NCBI RefSeq assembly: GCF_000426485.1
Contig: NZ_AUFL01000005.1
Coordinates: 186,001-250,000, forward strand
Origin: Indolivaga capnocytophagoides DSM 22835
Lineage (GTDB): Bacteria > Bacteroidota > Bacteroidia > Bacteroidales > Dysgonomonadaceae
Reading direction: 5' to 3'
DNA: 64,000 nucleotides
A program made the translations under genes and the position numbers. Of the stretch, positions 1 to 7,517 are shown in pieces. A model generated the notes under the pieces. That model worked only from the letters and a program-made list of their open reading frames with translations, made no database searches and was not told the DNA's origin. Numbering within the stretch: position 1 is the first letter of the stretch; every line of letters begins with the position of its first letter.

Positions 1-296
1 TCCTGCAAATCGGCATCCAGCATGGCGACATAGTCTCCGGTCGATGCTTCCAATCCGGCATAGATAGCTGCTTCTTTTCCAAAATTGCGAGAAAAAGAAA
101 CGTAACGTACACGAGAATCTTTCTTTCTCAGGTCACGTATAACTTGTAGTGTTTTATCCCTTGAACCGTCATTAACAAAGATAAACTCGAATTCTTGTCC
201 GCTCATCCGCTCTGCAACTTTTACCAACTCCTCATAAAGGAACGGCAAAGCCTGCTCTTCGTTATAACACGGAACAATTGTTGATATTTTATCCAT
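1..296 (-). CDS. Family 2 glycosyltransferase, GtrB/DPM1-like (N-terminal part)
   Basis: The gene is cut by the window edge; only about 98 N-terminal residues are present. Reading from the ATG at 296 the protein starts MDKISTIVPCYNEEQAL, continues with a VNDGSRDKT segment and reaches LDADLQ at the edge. These are the nucleotide-sugar and metal-binding features of GT-A family 2 enzymes, and the spacing resembles the dolichyl/undecaprenyl-phosphate glycosyltransferases (DPM1, GtrB, ArnC). Such enzymes load a sugar on a lipid carrier at the inner membrane, but the substrate cannot be read here. Its start overlaps the stop of the preceding gene by 8 bases (ATGGATAA), which implies translational coupling in the same polysaccharide operon. 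Confidence 0.85.
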   Translation of the reverse strand, partial: MDKISTIVPCYNEEQALPFLYEELVKVAERMSGQEFEFIFVNDGSRDKTLQVIRDLRKKDSRVRYVSFSRNFGKEAAIYAGLEASTGDYVAMLDADLQ

Positions 297-1332
297 TTGC
301 CTTAAACTTATTTTTAAGTAAAATAATCGTATTGAAAACGTTTAACAGAAAAGCAAAACGTTGCTTTATCATCCAAATCATCAGCTGCCCCTTCCATCCC
401 AGCCGTTCGGAGGTCATTCGACCTGCCGCATCTCGGGTTTCGGTACAACATATTATTTTTTTCACATTCCGGTATCTTGTTCGGAATGAATTTTGGTTAT
501 TCGAAAAGTACTCCTGATTTACAGAAGTTATTACCCTCAATATACAATCGTTTGCCAGACGTTGGTCTGCTTCTCCGACAAAAATACTATTTTTATTTTT
601 TATGTATAACTCTTTCAGGTTTCTAAGAAAAATAAGTTCCTGATCCCATCGCTGCGGATCATACCGATTCGACAGCGATTCATCATTCACTTCATAATGA
701 TAAAACACATCCTGCACGAATAGCATATTACCGGCAAACAGCATTGAAGATATAGTAAACAAACGGTCTTCGCATCGCCTCAGCCGTGTATCGAACCTTA
801 TCTTGTACTGTTCTATCAGTTCTCTTTTAAAAAGATGAAGCCATAAGACTCCGAGAATAAACATCCCTCCGAATTTTTCGGAACCAATCATCGGTAATAC
901 GACCTCTTTTTCAAAAAGATCCCCATCATAAACCCCTTCAAAGGGAAGCCTGTTAATTATCTCTCCTTTCCGAACGGCATTAAAACGTATTATATCAGGA
1001 TTCTCTGCGGACAAATACTCTGTCAATTTCCCGTAAGTATCCGATTCAATCCAATCGTCCGGATCAATAAAGCTTATATAATCGCCCGTGGCTATCTCTA
1101 GTCCGGCATTACGAGCAGACGATACTCCACTATTCGGTTGATGAATAACCCTGACTCTCTGATCTTGTAAGGCATAATTATCACAAACAGAGGGTGAACT
1201 ATCCGTTGACCCGTCATCAATCAAAATAATTTCCAACTCCTTATATGTCTGATTCAAGATAGAATCGACACACCGGGTCAGAAACTGTTCCATATTGAAA
1301 ACCGGAACTATAACGGAAATACGTTGCTGCAT
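289..1332 (-). CDS. Family 2 glycosyltransferase of a surface polysaccharide locus
   Basis: A 347-residue protein with a GT-A fold at its N terminus: ISVIVPVFN at 5-13, IDDGSTD at 38-44, NSGVSSARN around 67-75 and the metal-binding DPDD at 90-93. This is typical of family 2 transferases that extend capsule, exopolysaccharide or O-antigen repeat units on the cytoplasmic face of the membrane. The C-terminal 150 residues are not recognised as a named domain and probably hold acceptor-binding helices. The gene follows the cytidylyltransferase after 1 base and overlaps the next glycosyltransferase by 8 bases, so it is an inner gene of the operon. Donor and acceptor sugars are unknown. Confidence 0.88.
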   Translation of the reverse strand: MQQRISVIVPVFNMEQFLTRCVDSILNQTYKELEIILIDDGSTDSSPSVCDNYALQDQRVRVIHQPNSGVSSARNAGLEIATGDYISFIDPDDWIESDTYGKLTEYLSAENPDIIRFNAVRKGEIINRLPFEGVYDGDLFEKEVVLPMIGSEKFGGMFILGVLWLHLFKRELIEQYKIRFDTRLRRCEDRLFTISSMLFAGNMLFVQDVFYHYEVNDESLSNRYDPQRWDQELIFLRNLKELYIKNKNSIFVGEADQRLANDCILRVITSVNQEYFSNNQNSFRTRYRNVKKIICCTETRDAAGRMTSERLGWKGQLMIWMIKQRFAFLLNVFNTIILLKNKFKANG

Positions 1333-1333
1333 T

Positions 1334-2020
1334 CTATTTGTTTTTTAGCTGCTTATATATTGCTTCTGCTATAAAAAAATCGTCTACCCAGTCTATATCG
1401 AAAGCAGCAATATCACTGTTTTCGAAAAGATAAGGCTTCTGCCCTATTCTATCGTTCAGATTCTTATAAACGGTTATATCTGCGAGAAAAATTCCGCTAT
1501 CGACCTCAAACAAAGGTTCAATTGTTTGCGTCCGAGGCCATTTCTCTTTCTGCCTGTCGTAATTTACCGCTCCGCTTTTATTCCAGATAAAAGTTCGCAA
1601 TGCCATTACCGACATCAAAGAATCATAATCAGCTCCCGACAAAACCTCTTTATATTTTGATATTGCTTTAGCATACAACTCCGCATCTATAAACGGCGAA
1701 GTTACATGTGTCCATAAAACAGCACCTTCGGTAATTATTTGGGGTACATATTTAACCAGATCATCAGTAGATGCTGACGAAGTCGCCAGATGTTCGGGAC
1801 GCCGATCTATCTGTATTTTAGCGTTTGATAATGATTCTGCAATATGTATCACCTCATCGTCATTAGTCGACAGCACAATTGTATCTATCTCCTTACAAGC
1901 TATAAGCTGATCGAGTTTTATCCTTAATAATCCCCCCTCAATACCTGCAAAAGAACGGGTATTTTTATGCGGAACACGTTCACTTCCTGCACGGCATGGT
2001 AAAAAAGCAGATATTTTCAT
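1334..2020 (-). CDS. Acylneuraminate cytidylyltransferase family protein (CMP-ulosonic acid synthetase)
   Basis: A 228-residue protein of the NeuA/PseF/KdsB-like family. The N terminus carries the CTP-binding motif FLPCRAGSERVPHKN (about residues 6-20, with R10, R15 and K19 as the usual nucleotide-binding residues), followed by STNDDEV. The family activates a 2-keto-3-deoxy acid sugar (sialic, legionaminic, pseudaminic acid or Kdo) to its CMP form for a glycosyltransferase. The exact sugar cannot be told from sequence alone. The length matches the shorter legionaminate/pseudaminate synthetases. It lies just downstream of an aldolase gene, from which it is separated by repeat copy 2037-2121, and no NeuB-type synthase is in the window. 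Confidence 0.85.
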   Translation of the reverse strand: MKISAFLPCRAGSERVPHKNTRSFAGIEGGLLRIKLDQLIACKEIDTIVLSTNDDEVIHIAESLSNAKIQIDRRPEHLATSSASTDDLVKYVPQIITEGAVLWTHVTSPFIDAELYAKAISKYKEVLSGADYDSLMSVMALRTFIWNKSGAVNYDRQKEKWPRTQTIEPLFEVDSGIFLADITVYKNLNDRIGQKPYLFENSDIAAFDIDWVDDFFIAEAIYKQLKNK

Positions 2021-2036
2021 TTTGATTTTCCGTTTA

Positions 2037-2121
2037 CTAAGGTCGCAGACCTATTTGTTTCTTTGGCAAGTAAATAGGCTGAGCTTGTTATAACATTGAA
2101 ATGTATCATTAAATACTTTCA
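2037..2121 (+). repeat. Dispersed palindromic repeat, near full-length copy (A)
   Basis: Palindromic head AAGGTCGCAGACCT at 2039-2052, then CTTTGGCAAGTAAATAG and the tail ATCATTAAATACTTTC. It fills the gap between the aldolase stop (2119) and the cytidylyltransferase start (2020); the head is 19 bases upstream of that start codon. The strand given is that on which the palindrome comes first. Confidence 0.85.
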
Positions 2122-3678
2122 TTTGATTAATAGTCCATAGACCGATATATTCTTAACTCCGTTGTATTTGGTCGCTGTTATGGTTGCGATTTCTTTTTCA
2201 GGGTTTTCATTAACTGCTCTTGCCAACAGATATTCGTTTTCCTGAGTCAGCATTCTTTCATTCTCTCCGATCAATCCATCATAGCCGTCATATCCGGCAA
2301 TATAAATGGTATTTGCCGAAATTTCGAGAGCAGTCTGTAACGCCAGTGCCGTATGCGAATCCTGATAAAGATCGGAAAATGTAACTGATGCCAATTCGAA
2401 ACTTTTATCTTTCAGCTTTTCGGGAATATACGTTCCCATTTTTCTCGGATAAGGAGGCAGCACGCACGATATACATTCGAGATTGAAATCTGCAAACACT
2501 TTTTCTAAACGGTGTCCCTCATTCCCCACTAAACAGAAATACTGAGGTATGTCTATATCATTATAATATCCGGCATTCTTACTGCTTGCATGTATCAGAC
2601 ATACCGAATGGTTGTTTTGCTTTTTAATCAGCTGTTTAACGGCATATGCGGCACTGGCTCCGCTAGGGCCTCCTCCGATAATAACAGCCAGATCGAAATG
2701 TCGCCTTTCGGCATTGAATTGAGGTAACTTAAGGTTGTCGCCTTTCTTGTCCTTCATATTATTCAAAGCCTGTAAGATACTGTTGATCGAATAAAAACGG
2801 CGGGTTACCCAGTCCATCACATCTTTTTGTGGCAATGAATTGAACCCCGAAACCATATAAGGTAAATTCGTTCCCCAGCGATATTTTTCTTTCAGCCGCT
2901 CAAAGTCGGCAACGGTTATACTCAGACTGTTAAAATCAATTTCCAAGCCTTTGTTCGACGACAGATAAGACAATAACAATTCCGTCCGAAGGTTGCCCGC
3001 TCCACGCCCCATCCCGGTGATGGTTGCATCCACAATATCACATCCAGCATCTATCGCAGCCAGAGTATTGGCAAAAGCCAGTTCTATATTATTATGTCCG
3101 TGAAAACCTATCTTGCATTTCAGTACCGATTTAACCGCCTTGGTTATCTGGCTGACTTGTTCGGGCATCATACTTCCAAAAGAATCGACCATTGCAAAGC
3201 TGTCGACAACACCGTTCAATGAGAGCAGACTGTTTATAAAATCCGGGTATTGAGATGTCCACTTCGACATGTACATAACATTAAAACCGACTTCGAAACC
3301 CATATTCCGAATTTCGGCAGCAGTAACTTTTGCCCTACCGAGATTTGAGGGATCAACTGCCATTCGTATAAAGTCGAGCTTTCCTTTACAAGAGCCCAAT
3401 AACCTGTCTAAATCTTCGACCCGAATTTCTTTCTCATTCAAAATAACACCGATCTTTTTAGACGGCATATATTTACGAGCCCTGCTTATGACATAATCTG
3501 GGCAGAAGTTATATTCTCCTTTGTAGTCATTGCTTAACAGCGAACGATAACCGATCTCTATATACTGAACCGGCAACTTCTCCATCGACTCAAAGTAGTT
3601 CTTTGTCAGATTCTCTTCAAAATCCCAATTTGTATAATATCCGCCATCACGGAGCGTACAATCTAATACCTGTATCAT
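2119..3678 (-). CDS. HMGL-family (DRE-TIM) aldolase with C-terminal MptE/Maf-like Rossmann domain
   Basis: A 519-residue protein with two parts. Residues 1-300 are a DRE-TIM metallolyase/aldolase barrel: LDCTLRDGG at 5-13 (catalytic R10, metal ligand D11) and FHGHNN at 192-197 (metal ligands H193 and H195), as in 4-hydroxy-2-oxovalerate aldolase, HMG-CoA lyase and isopropylmalate synthase. Residues 325-519 carry GGGPSG at 335-340 and a later ISANTIYIAGYDG segment, which resembles the MptE/Maf (DUF115) type of Rossmann domain; that second assignment is only moderate. The start overlaps the stop of the upstream transferase (ATGA). Its place between a CMP-ulosonate synthetase and a transferase suggests it makes or modifies an acidic keto-sugar, for example by aldol joining of a pyruvate-like donor. 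That role is inferred. Confidence 0.75.
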   Translation of the reverse strand: MIQVLDCTLRDGGYYTNWDFEENLTKNYFESMEKLPVQYIEIGYRSLLSNDYKGEYNFCPDYVISRARKYMPSKKIGVILNEKEIRVEDLDRLLGSCKGKLDFIRMAVDPSNLGRAKVTAAEIRNMGFEVGFNVMYMSKWTSQYPDFINSLLSLNGVVDSFAMVDSFGSMMPEQVSQITKAVKSVLKCKIGFHGHNNIELAFANTLAAIDAGCDIVDATITGMGRGAGNLRTELLLSYLSSNKGLEIDFNSLSITVADFERLKEKYRWGTNLPYMVSGFNSLPQKDVMDWVTRRFYSINSILQALNNMKDKKGDNLKLPQFNAERRHFDLAVIIGGGPSGASAAYAVKQLIKKQNNHSVCLIHASSKNAGYYNDIDIPQYFCLVGNEGHRLEKVFADFNLECISCVLPPYPRKMGTYIPEKLKDKSFELASVTFSDLYQDSHTALALQTALEISANTIYIAGYDGYDGLIGENERMLTQENEYLLARAVNENPEKEIATITATKYNGVKNISVYGLLIK

Positions 3679-4925
3679 TTCAGTTCGGGATTAAATACAT
3701 ATTTGATCACTTCTTTCATTTCCCTCCTGATTTCACTTTCAGGTTTTGATTTGAAGTAGTTTATCTTGTTTTCCAGCCCTGCCAAGTCATAAAATTTATC
3801 ATCCATTCCATAGAAGTCTTCGTTTTCCGAATCAGACCATCTTAATGAAATTTTACCTAATGCCAAAGACTCATAATATGCTGTTGTATTAACAGCTATG
3901 GTAAAATCGACTAAATCAGATCTTAAAACTTCCTGCACAGAATGTTCCCGCCCTACAAAAAATAGATTATCAGTAATACTTGCGAAGGCTTTATGTTCGG
4001 AATCGACTACAAACGGATGCTTTTTCAGATAAAACAATATCTTATTGCCGTGCTTGCGATTAAATTCCATAAGCAAAGCCAGTAACTTGTCATTGGAAGG
4101 TATATATACCGACCGTCCCAAGAGTACCAGACATTTACTGAATGACTGATCCACATACCCGATCTCTGCATCTTTGTATTTCGAATTTCCAGCCAATATA
4201 AAACGAGACTCGTCAAAACCTTTAGTCTTCAGATAATCTATGGTAGATTGTCCCCAGCACATCAGTTTATCTGCTATCAGATTATCCATATTGATAATAT
4301 CAAACGGAACCATTTGCTTAAAGTCGCAAAAAACACCATGCTGAAGGCTGATTGTTTCCACTTTATGTTTCTTAAAATAAAGCGTCAGCAGACTTTCTTC
4401 TTTATATGCCGAATTAAAGCAGATATATTTTTTGACATTCGGAGGACACAGTACTTTATCGAGGTATTTAACCTGATTAAACAAGTTGGTAAGTATTGCA
4501 ACCAAATAAAGTTTTGTAGTAAACGATTCTTTTACGGAACGGGAGAAAATAATCCGAAAGGCTTTCAGCAAATGACTTATATATGAGATTCCGAAAGGCG
4601 AATATCCAACCTTGTCAAGTGTCTCAAGACACGTCACATCCGAGTCGGGATAAGTTTTACGGACAGACTCCGCCAGATCACCATAATCTTTACGGTTAAT
4701 CAAATAGGTTATTACCGTTGACTTTTCGGTTTGGAGAACTTGTGAAAGGTTAGTAAATTTTACCCCTTCATAAAATCCCTTAAATACATCCCTGCCTGTT
4801 ACGGCATCATCAGTAAACATACATGTGAGATAACCCGGAATAAGACACCCGATATTATACCCCCTGTATGTATAATCGAGCTTAGAAAGCAGGTCTTTGT
4901 AACGGTTATAAAATCTTGTATCCAT
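3675..4925 (-). CDS. Putative GT-B-type glycosyltransferase of the polysaccharide locus
   Basis: A 416-residue protein without a clear named family. It has the SLQHGVF signature (H196 in QHG, residues 195-197) followed by a CWGQSTIDYLK segment and AGNSKY, an order seen in GT-B transferases that build charged surface polymers, such as polysialyl- and poly(glycerolphosphate)-transferase relatives. A late VNTTAYYESLALGK segment fits the nucleotide-sugar-binding half of such folds. No membrane span is obvious. It is the first gene of its unit: a well-formed promoter lies at 4952-4982. Next to a CMP-sugar synthetase, a CMP-ulosonate donor is a reasonable guess, but not shown. Confidence 0.6.
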   Translation of the reverse strand: MDTRFYNRYKDLLSKLDYTYRGYNIGCLIPGYLTCMFTDDAVTGRDVFKGFYEGVKFTNLSQVLQTEKSTVITYLINRKDYGDLAESVRKTYPDSDVTCLETLDKVGYSPFGISYISHLLKAFRIIFSRSVKESFTTKLYLVAILTNLFNQVKYLDKVLCPPNVKKYICFNSAYKEESLLTLYFKKHKVETISLQHGVFCDFKQMVPFDIINMDNLIADKLMCWGQSTIDYLKTKGFDESRFILAGNSKYKDAEIGYVDQSFSKCLVLLGRSVYIPSNDKLLALLMEFNRKHGNKILFYLKKHPFVVDSEHKAFASITDNLFFVGREHSVQEVLRSDLVDFTIAVNTTAYYESLALGKISLRWSDSENEDFYGMDDKFYDLAGLENKINYFKSKPESEIRREMKEVIKYVFNPELK

Positions 4926-4951
4926 AATATAGTCCGAGAAGTCTTATCCGG

Positions 4952-4982
4952 CAAAGTTAATCATTTAAGGCAATGCCTCAAA
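4952..4982 (-). promoter_or_regulatory. Bacteroidota-type promoter for the polysaccharide operon
   Basis: On the minus strand TTTG (4982-4979) is followed after exactly 19 bases by TAACTTTG (4959-4952), matching the known -33 TTTG and -7 TAnnTTTG consensus. Transcription would start near 4947, about 22 bases before the ATG at 4925. The -33 box overlaps the stop codon of the upstream phosphoesterase gene, so the polysaccharide genes form their own unit. Confidence 0.7.
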
Positions 4983-6240
4983 AAGTTATTTCTACGTTAT
5001 TATCAGCCGGATAAAAATCGAGTTCGATATTTTCGGGCGATAATGGCACAGGCATTCCCATATCCTTTATCAGATGCGCAATCGCTTCCTTCATAGCATC
5101 ATCCACCTTTTCATCACCTTGCAGATGCTGTACAAATATCTGCGACGCCAGATCGGCTAATAAATCTAACGTTTGAGGAGGAAAGCTCATTCCTTTTGCT
5201 CTGATTACCTCCAAAGCCAAAGCTCTGGCACGCGACTGCATTACTTTTTTATTGTCTTCGGCCAGATCGGGCTTACCTTCGATAGCCGTCACGTTTTTTG
5301 TCGATACAGACATTCCGTTTTCGGTCAATTCCACAAAACGGTAAGGATATGCAAATGCCGCCAATGAGCCTGTTTCTATATCATAAATTTTATTTCCTGC
5401 CGGTGATTTGTATTCGGTGATGTCATTTGCATGGAAATGTCCGGTAAATATAGCCTTCATTCCCTGATCAGCTAACAAATCGGCTAAACGGCTCCAATCG
5501 TCCACCAGATAATCTTTAAAGAAATATGACTGCATCATAATATGTTCTACCAATCCATGATGCATCATACCCAGCACCCGTATGTTTTGTTTTCGGGCTT
5601 CAGCCAAAACTTCGGTGATCCACTTTTCAGTTTCGGGTAATATTCTCCCCGATGATATACTATTTCCCTTATAATCCTGATATTTGCAGGCATCTATAGC
5701 GAGCAGCCATGTTTTTTTATCCAGTTCGGCAACATAACTCAATGATGCTGTATCTCGGCTGATTTGTTCCGTATAACCACAATCGGCATATATTTCGGCA
5801 AATTCCTGAGGTGAAATATTTTCTGTCGGCAGGGTTTTATCTCCTTCGTATTTCACCGGGTGAGGAATATTGATATCGTGATTGCCCGGAATAACATAAA
5901 TCCGCACACCTTTATCGATCAGCGGCTGGAGCTTTTTTCTGAAATCTATATGGCTTTGTTTCTCTCCATCTTTAGTTATATCTCCCGGGATCAGCAGAAT
6001 ATCTATGTCGCTTTTCAGATAATCGTCCAATACCTGCTGCAGTACCAATGGAACATCACGAATATCTTTTCCGCTCATATTTACATAATCTTTCACGGCT
6101 TTACCGTCATCCATCAATTGTTCTGACAAATAATGAGGATCACCGATAACACCAAGACGTAAAGATTCGGTACCGGATGCACAAGATTGCAAATGAATCG
6201 AAAAAAACAATATAAAGAAAAACAGTATATACTTCTTCAT
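4978..6240 (-). CDS. Lipoprotein metallophosphoesterase (calcineurin-like)
   Basis: A 420-residue exported protein with a lipobox ending LQSC at C20. The metal-binding motifs of the calcineurin-like superfamily occur in order: GDPHY (D34, H36), PGDITKDG, GNHD, MMHHG and GHFHAND. It should therefore cleave a phosphoester outside the cytoplasm, anchored to a membrane by lipid. The substrate is unknown. The first codon overlaps the stop of the small membrane-protein gene upstream (ATGA), so the two are translated together. The last 100 residues after the catalytic domain are not recognised. Confidence 0.88.
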   Translation of the reverse strand: MKKYILFFFILFFSIHLQSCASGTESLRLGVIGDPHYLSEQLMDDGKAVKDYVNMSGKDIRDVPLVLQQVLDDYLKSDIDILLIPGDITKDGEKQSHIDFRKKLQPLIDKGVRIYVIPGNHDINIPHPVKYEGDKTLPTENISPQEFAEIYADCGYTEQISRDTASLSYVAELDKKTWLLAIDACKYQDYKGNSISSGRILPETEKWITEVLAEARKQNIRVLGMMHHGLVEHIMMQSYFFKDYLVDDWSRLADLLADQGMKAIFTGHFHANDITEYKSPAGNKIYDIETGSLAAFAYPYRFVELTENGMSVSTKNVTAIEGKPDLAEDNKKVMQSRARALALEVIRAKGMSFPPQTLDLLADLASQIFVQHLQGDEKVDDAMKEAIAHLIKDMGMPVPLSPENIELDFYPADNNVEITF

Positions 6241-6479
6241 CGTCCAACCTCTATATATGTATTGTTCAGAAAATCGTCGGCGCGTTTTTTTGTCGTTTTA
6301 ATGATAAAATAACCACATATGTAGAGTACCGTAGCCAACAATAGCATATATCCGCCTTTTATCATCAAAGATTTTTGCTTACGAAAAATACCGAATAAAA
6401 GCACCACAAGACCCGCAATGCCTAATATTATAAGTATCGACTGAATTATTTCTATAAAATCGGCTATTTGATCTAACAT
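6237..6479 (-). CDS. Small membrane protein with two transmembrane segments
   Basis: An 80-residue protein with two hydrophobic stretches (about residues 10-31 and 42-61) separated by a basic loop RKQKSLMIK, so a helical hairpin in the inner membrane. No family is recognised. It is the first gene of a two-gene unit: its stop overlaps the start of the lipoprotein phosphoesterase by 4 bases. The head of repeat copy B ends within 10 bases of its start codon, so the 5-prime untranslated region is largely repeat-derived. Confidence 0.65.
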   Translation of the reverse strand: MLDQIADFIEIIQSILIILGIAGLVVLLFGIFRKQKSLMIKGGYMLLLATVLYICGYFIIKTTKKRADDFLNNTYIEVGR

Positions 6480-6487
6480 ATCTTACC

Positions 6488-6577
6488 TAAGGTTTCAGAC
6501 CTATTTATTGCTTTGGCAAGTATAACCACCAAAGTCTGTTATTAAACTAAAAGTATATCATTAAATACTTTCTGTCA
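6488..6577 (+). repeat. Dispersed palindromic repeat, full-length copy (B)
   Basis: Head AAGGTTTCAGACCT at 6489-6502, second stem CTTTGG/CCAAAG at about 6511-6534, tail ATCATTAAATACTTTC. The head lies 10 bases before the start codon of the minus-strand gene at 6479. Confidence 0.9.
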
Positions 6578-6637
6578 CTTAATTAAATCTACGAAAATAA
6601 GAAAAAAGAATTGTTGATGCATGGATATCTATTTATA

Positions 6638-6702
6638 AATTATATGAATCAGTAGTTAGATTGATAAAACGATCGTTTTTCAAATACTGATTCACATAAA
6701 TT
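6638..6702. repeat. Long interrupted inverted repeat enclosing a 14-bp palindrome
   Basis: AATTATATGAATCAGTA (about 6638-6654) pairs with TACTGATTCACATAAATT (6685-6702), with one or two mismatches. Its centre holds the perfect palindrome AAAACGATCGTTTT (6666-6679). The flanks carry a loose direct repeat ATCTACGAnAATnA at about 6586 and 6706. It lies 100 bases upstream of the terminase-like gene in an otherwise empty 323-base gap (6480-6802) whose other content is repeat copy B. It could be an operator, an attachment-like site or a mobile-element scar. Confidence 0.6.
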
Positions 6703-6802
6703 ATATCTACGACAATTAGTACATACCAAATTTTGATCATAGAGAAGATGTTCACCTGCTGTTTTCTGAAATTTTATCTATACTTAAAAACACTTTACAA
6801 TT

Positions 6803-7378
6803 ATGGCAAAATACACAGAAGAACTAGGAAAGAAAATAGCAGACGCAATAGAACAGGATGAATATACATTAGGTGAAATCTGCACGATGTACAGCATCAG
6901 CCGTAAAACATTCTATCAGTGGGCACGGAATCATTCAGATTTCAAGGAAATGATAGATGATGCCCGTGCAGGTCGTGACGAAAGGCTGGCTCAAAAAGCC
7001 CGAAAAATCCTCAAACAAAGATTAGAGCATGGCTATACCGTAACTACCACCCGTTATAAATATGCAGTAGATGAGTACGGTGAAATATATCTGACAGGAA
7101 AAACGGTAACCATGAAAGAATATGCAGCAGACGAAAAGACACTGAAAATGGCAATGGCAAAAGAAGGAGAAATAGAAGAGAAGGTAGAAAACATTCGTGT
7201 ACCGTGGGAAATCATAGTACAGAATCAAGAGGCTGCCGATCAGATTGAATTACTACGTAACCCCGGAACCGAAGAAGAAATAAGAGAAATATCTCTGCAA
7301 ATCCAACAGAAGTATGCAGCGACACGACAAGAATCTGACCCCAATGCTTACGATCCGTCATTGGACAGTCGGATATAA
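6803..7378 (+). CDS. Helix-turn-helix protein resembling phage terminase small subunit
   Basis: A 191-residue soluble protein. Residues 10-45 form a helix-turn-helix of the resolvase/terminase-small type: a segment LGEICTMYSISRKTFYQWAR, then FKEMIDDARAGRDERLAQKA. This layout matches the DNA-recognition subunit of phage packaging terminases. The rest is charged, and residues 90-160 may be helical. There is no large subunit, portal, capsid or integrase near it, so it is either a phage remnant or a domesticated DNA-binding protein. Start ATG at 6803; no clear promoter was identified. The gap to the next gene holds repeated GTTACCTTTT words. Confidence 0.6.
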   Translation: MAKYTEELGKKIADAIEQDEYTLGEICTMYSISRKTFYQWARNHSDFKEMIDDARAGRDERLAQKARKILKQRLEHGYTVTTTRYKYAVDEYGEIYLTGKTVTMKEYAADEKTLKMAMAKEGEIEEKVENIRVPWEIIVQNQEAADQIELLRNPGTEEEIREISLQIQQKYAATRQESDPNAYDPSLDSRI

Positions 7379-7494
7379 GTAACAATAATGAAAAAGTGCA
7401 ATTCTGGTGTGACTTTTGTTACCTTTTTCAGAAAATGAATAATTGCTTATTGATAACTGTTCTTTGATTTCGTTACCTTTTGCGTTATTATTTA

Positions 7495-7502
7495 TACTTT
7501 TG
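7495..7502 (+). promoter_or_regulatory. Promoter -7 element for the GHL10 gene
   Basis: TACTTTTG matches the Bacteroidota -7 consensus TAnnTTTG. Transcription would start near 7507, just before the ATG at 7518 or 7521. No TTTG at the standard 19-21 base spacing was found. Confidence 0.45.
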
Positions 7503-7517
7503 TCTTTCTAAATTCGA

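Noticed and set aside
278-517. A 79-codon plus-strand frame at the start of the window
   Set aside because: It runs antisense to a well-supported glycosyltransferase gene and has no family features.
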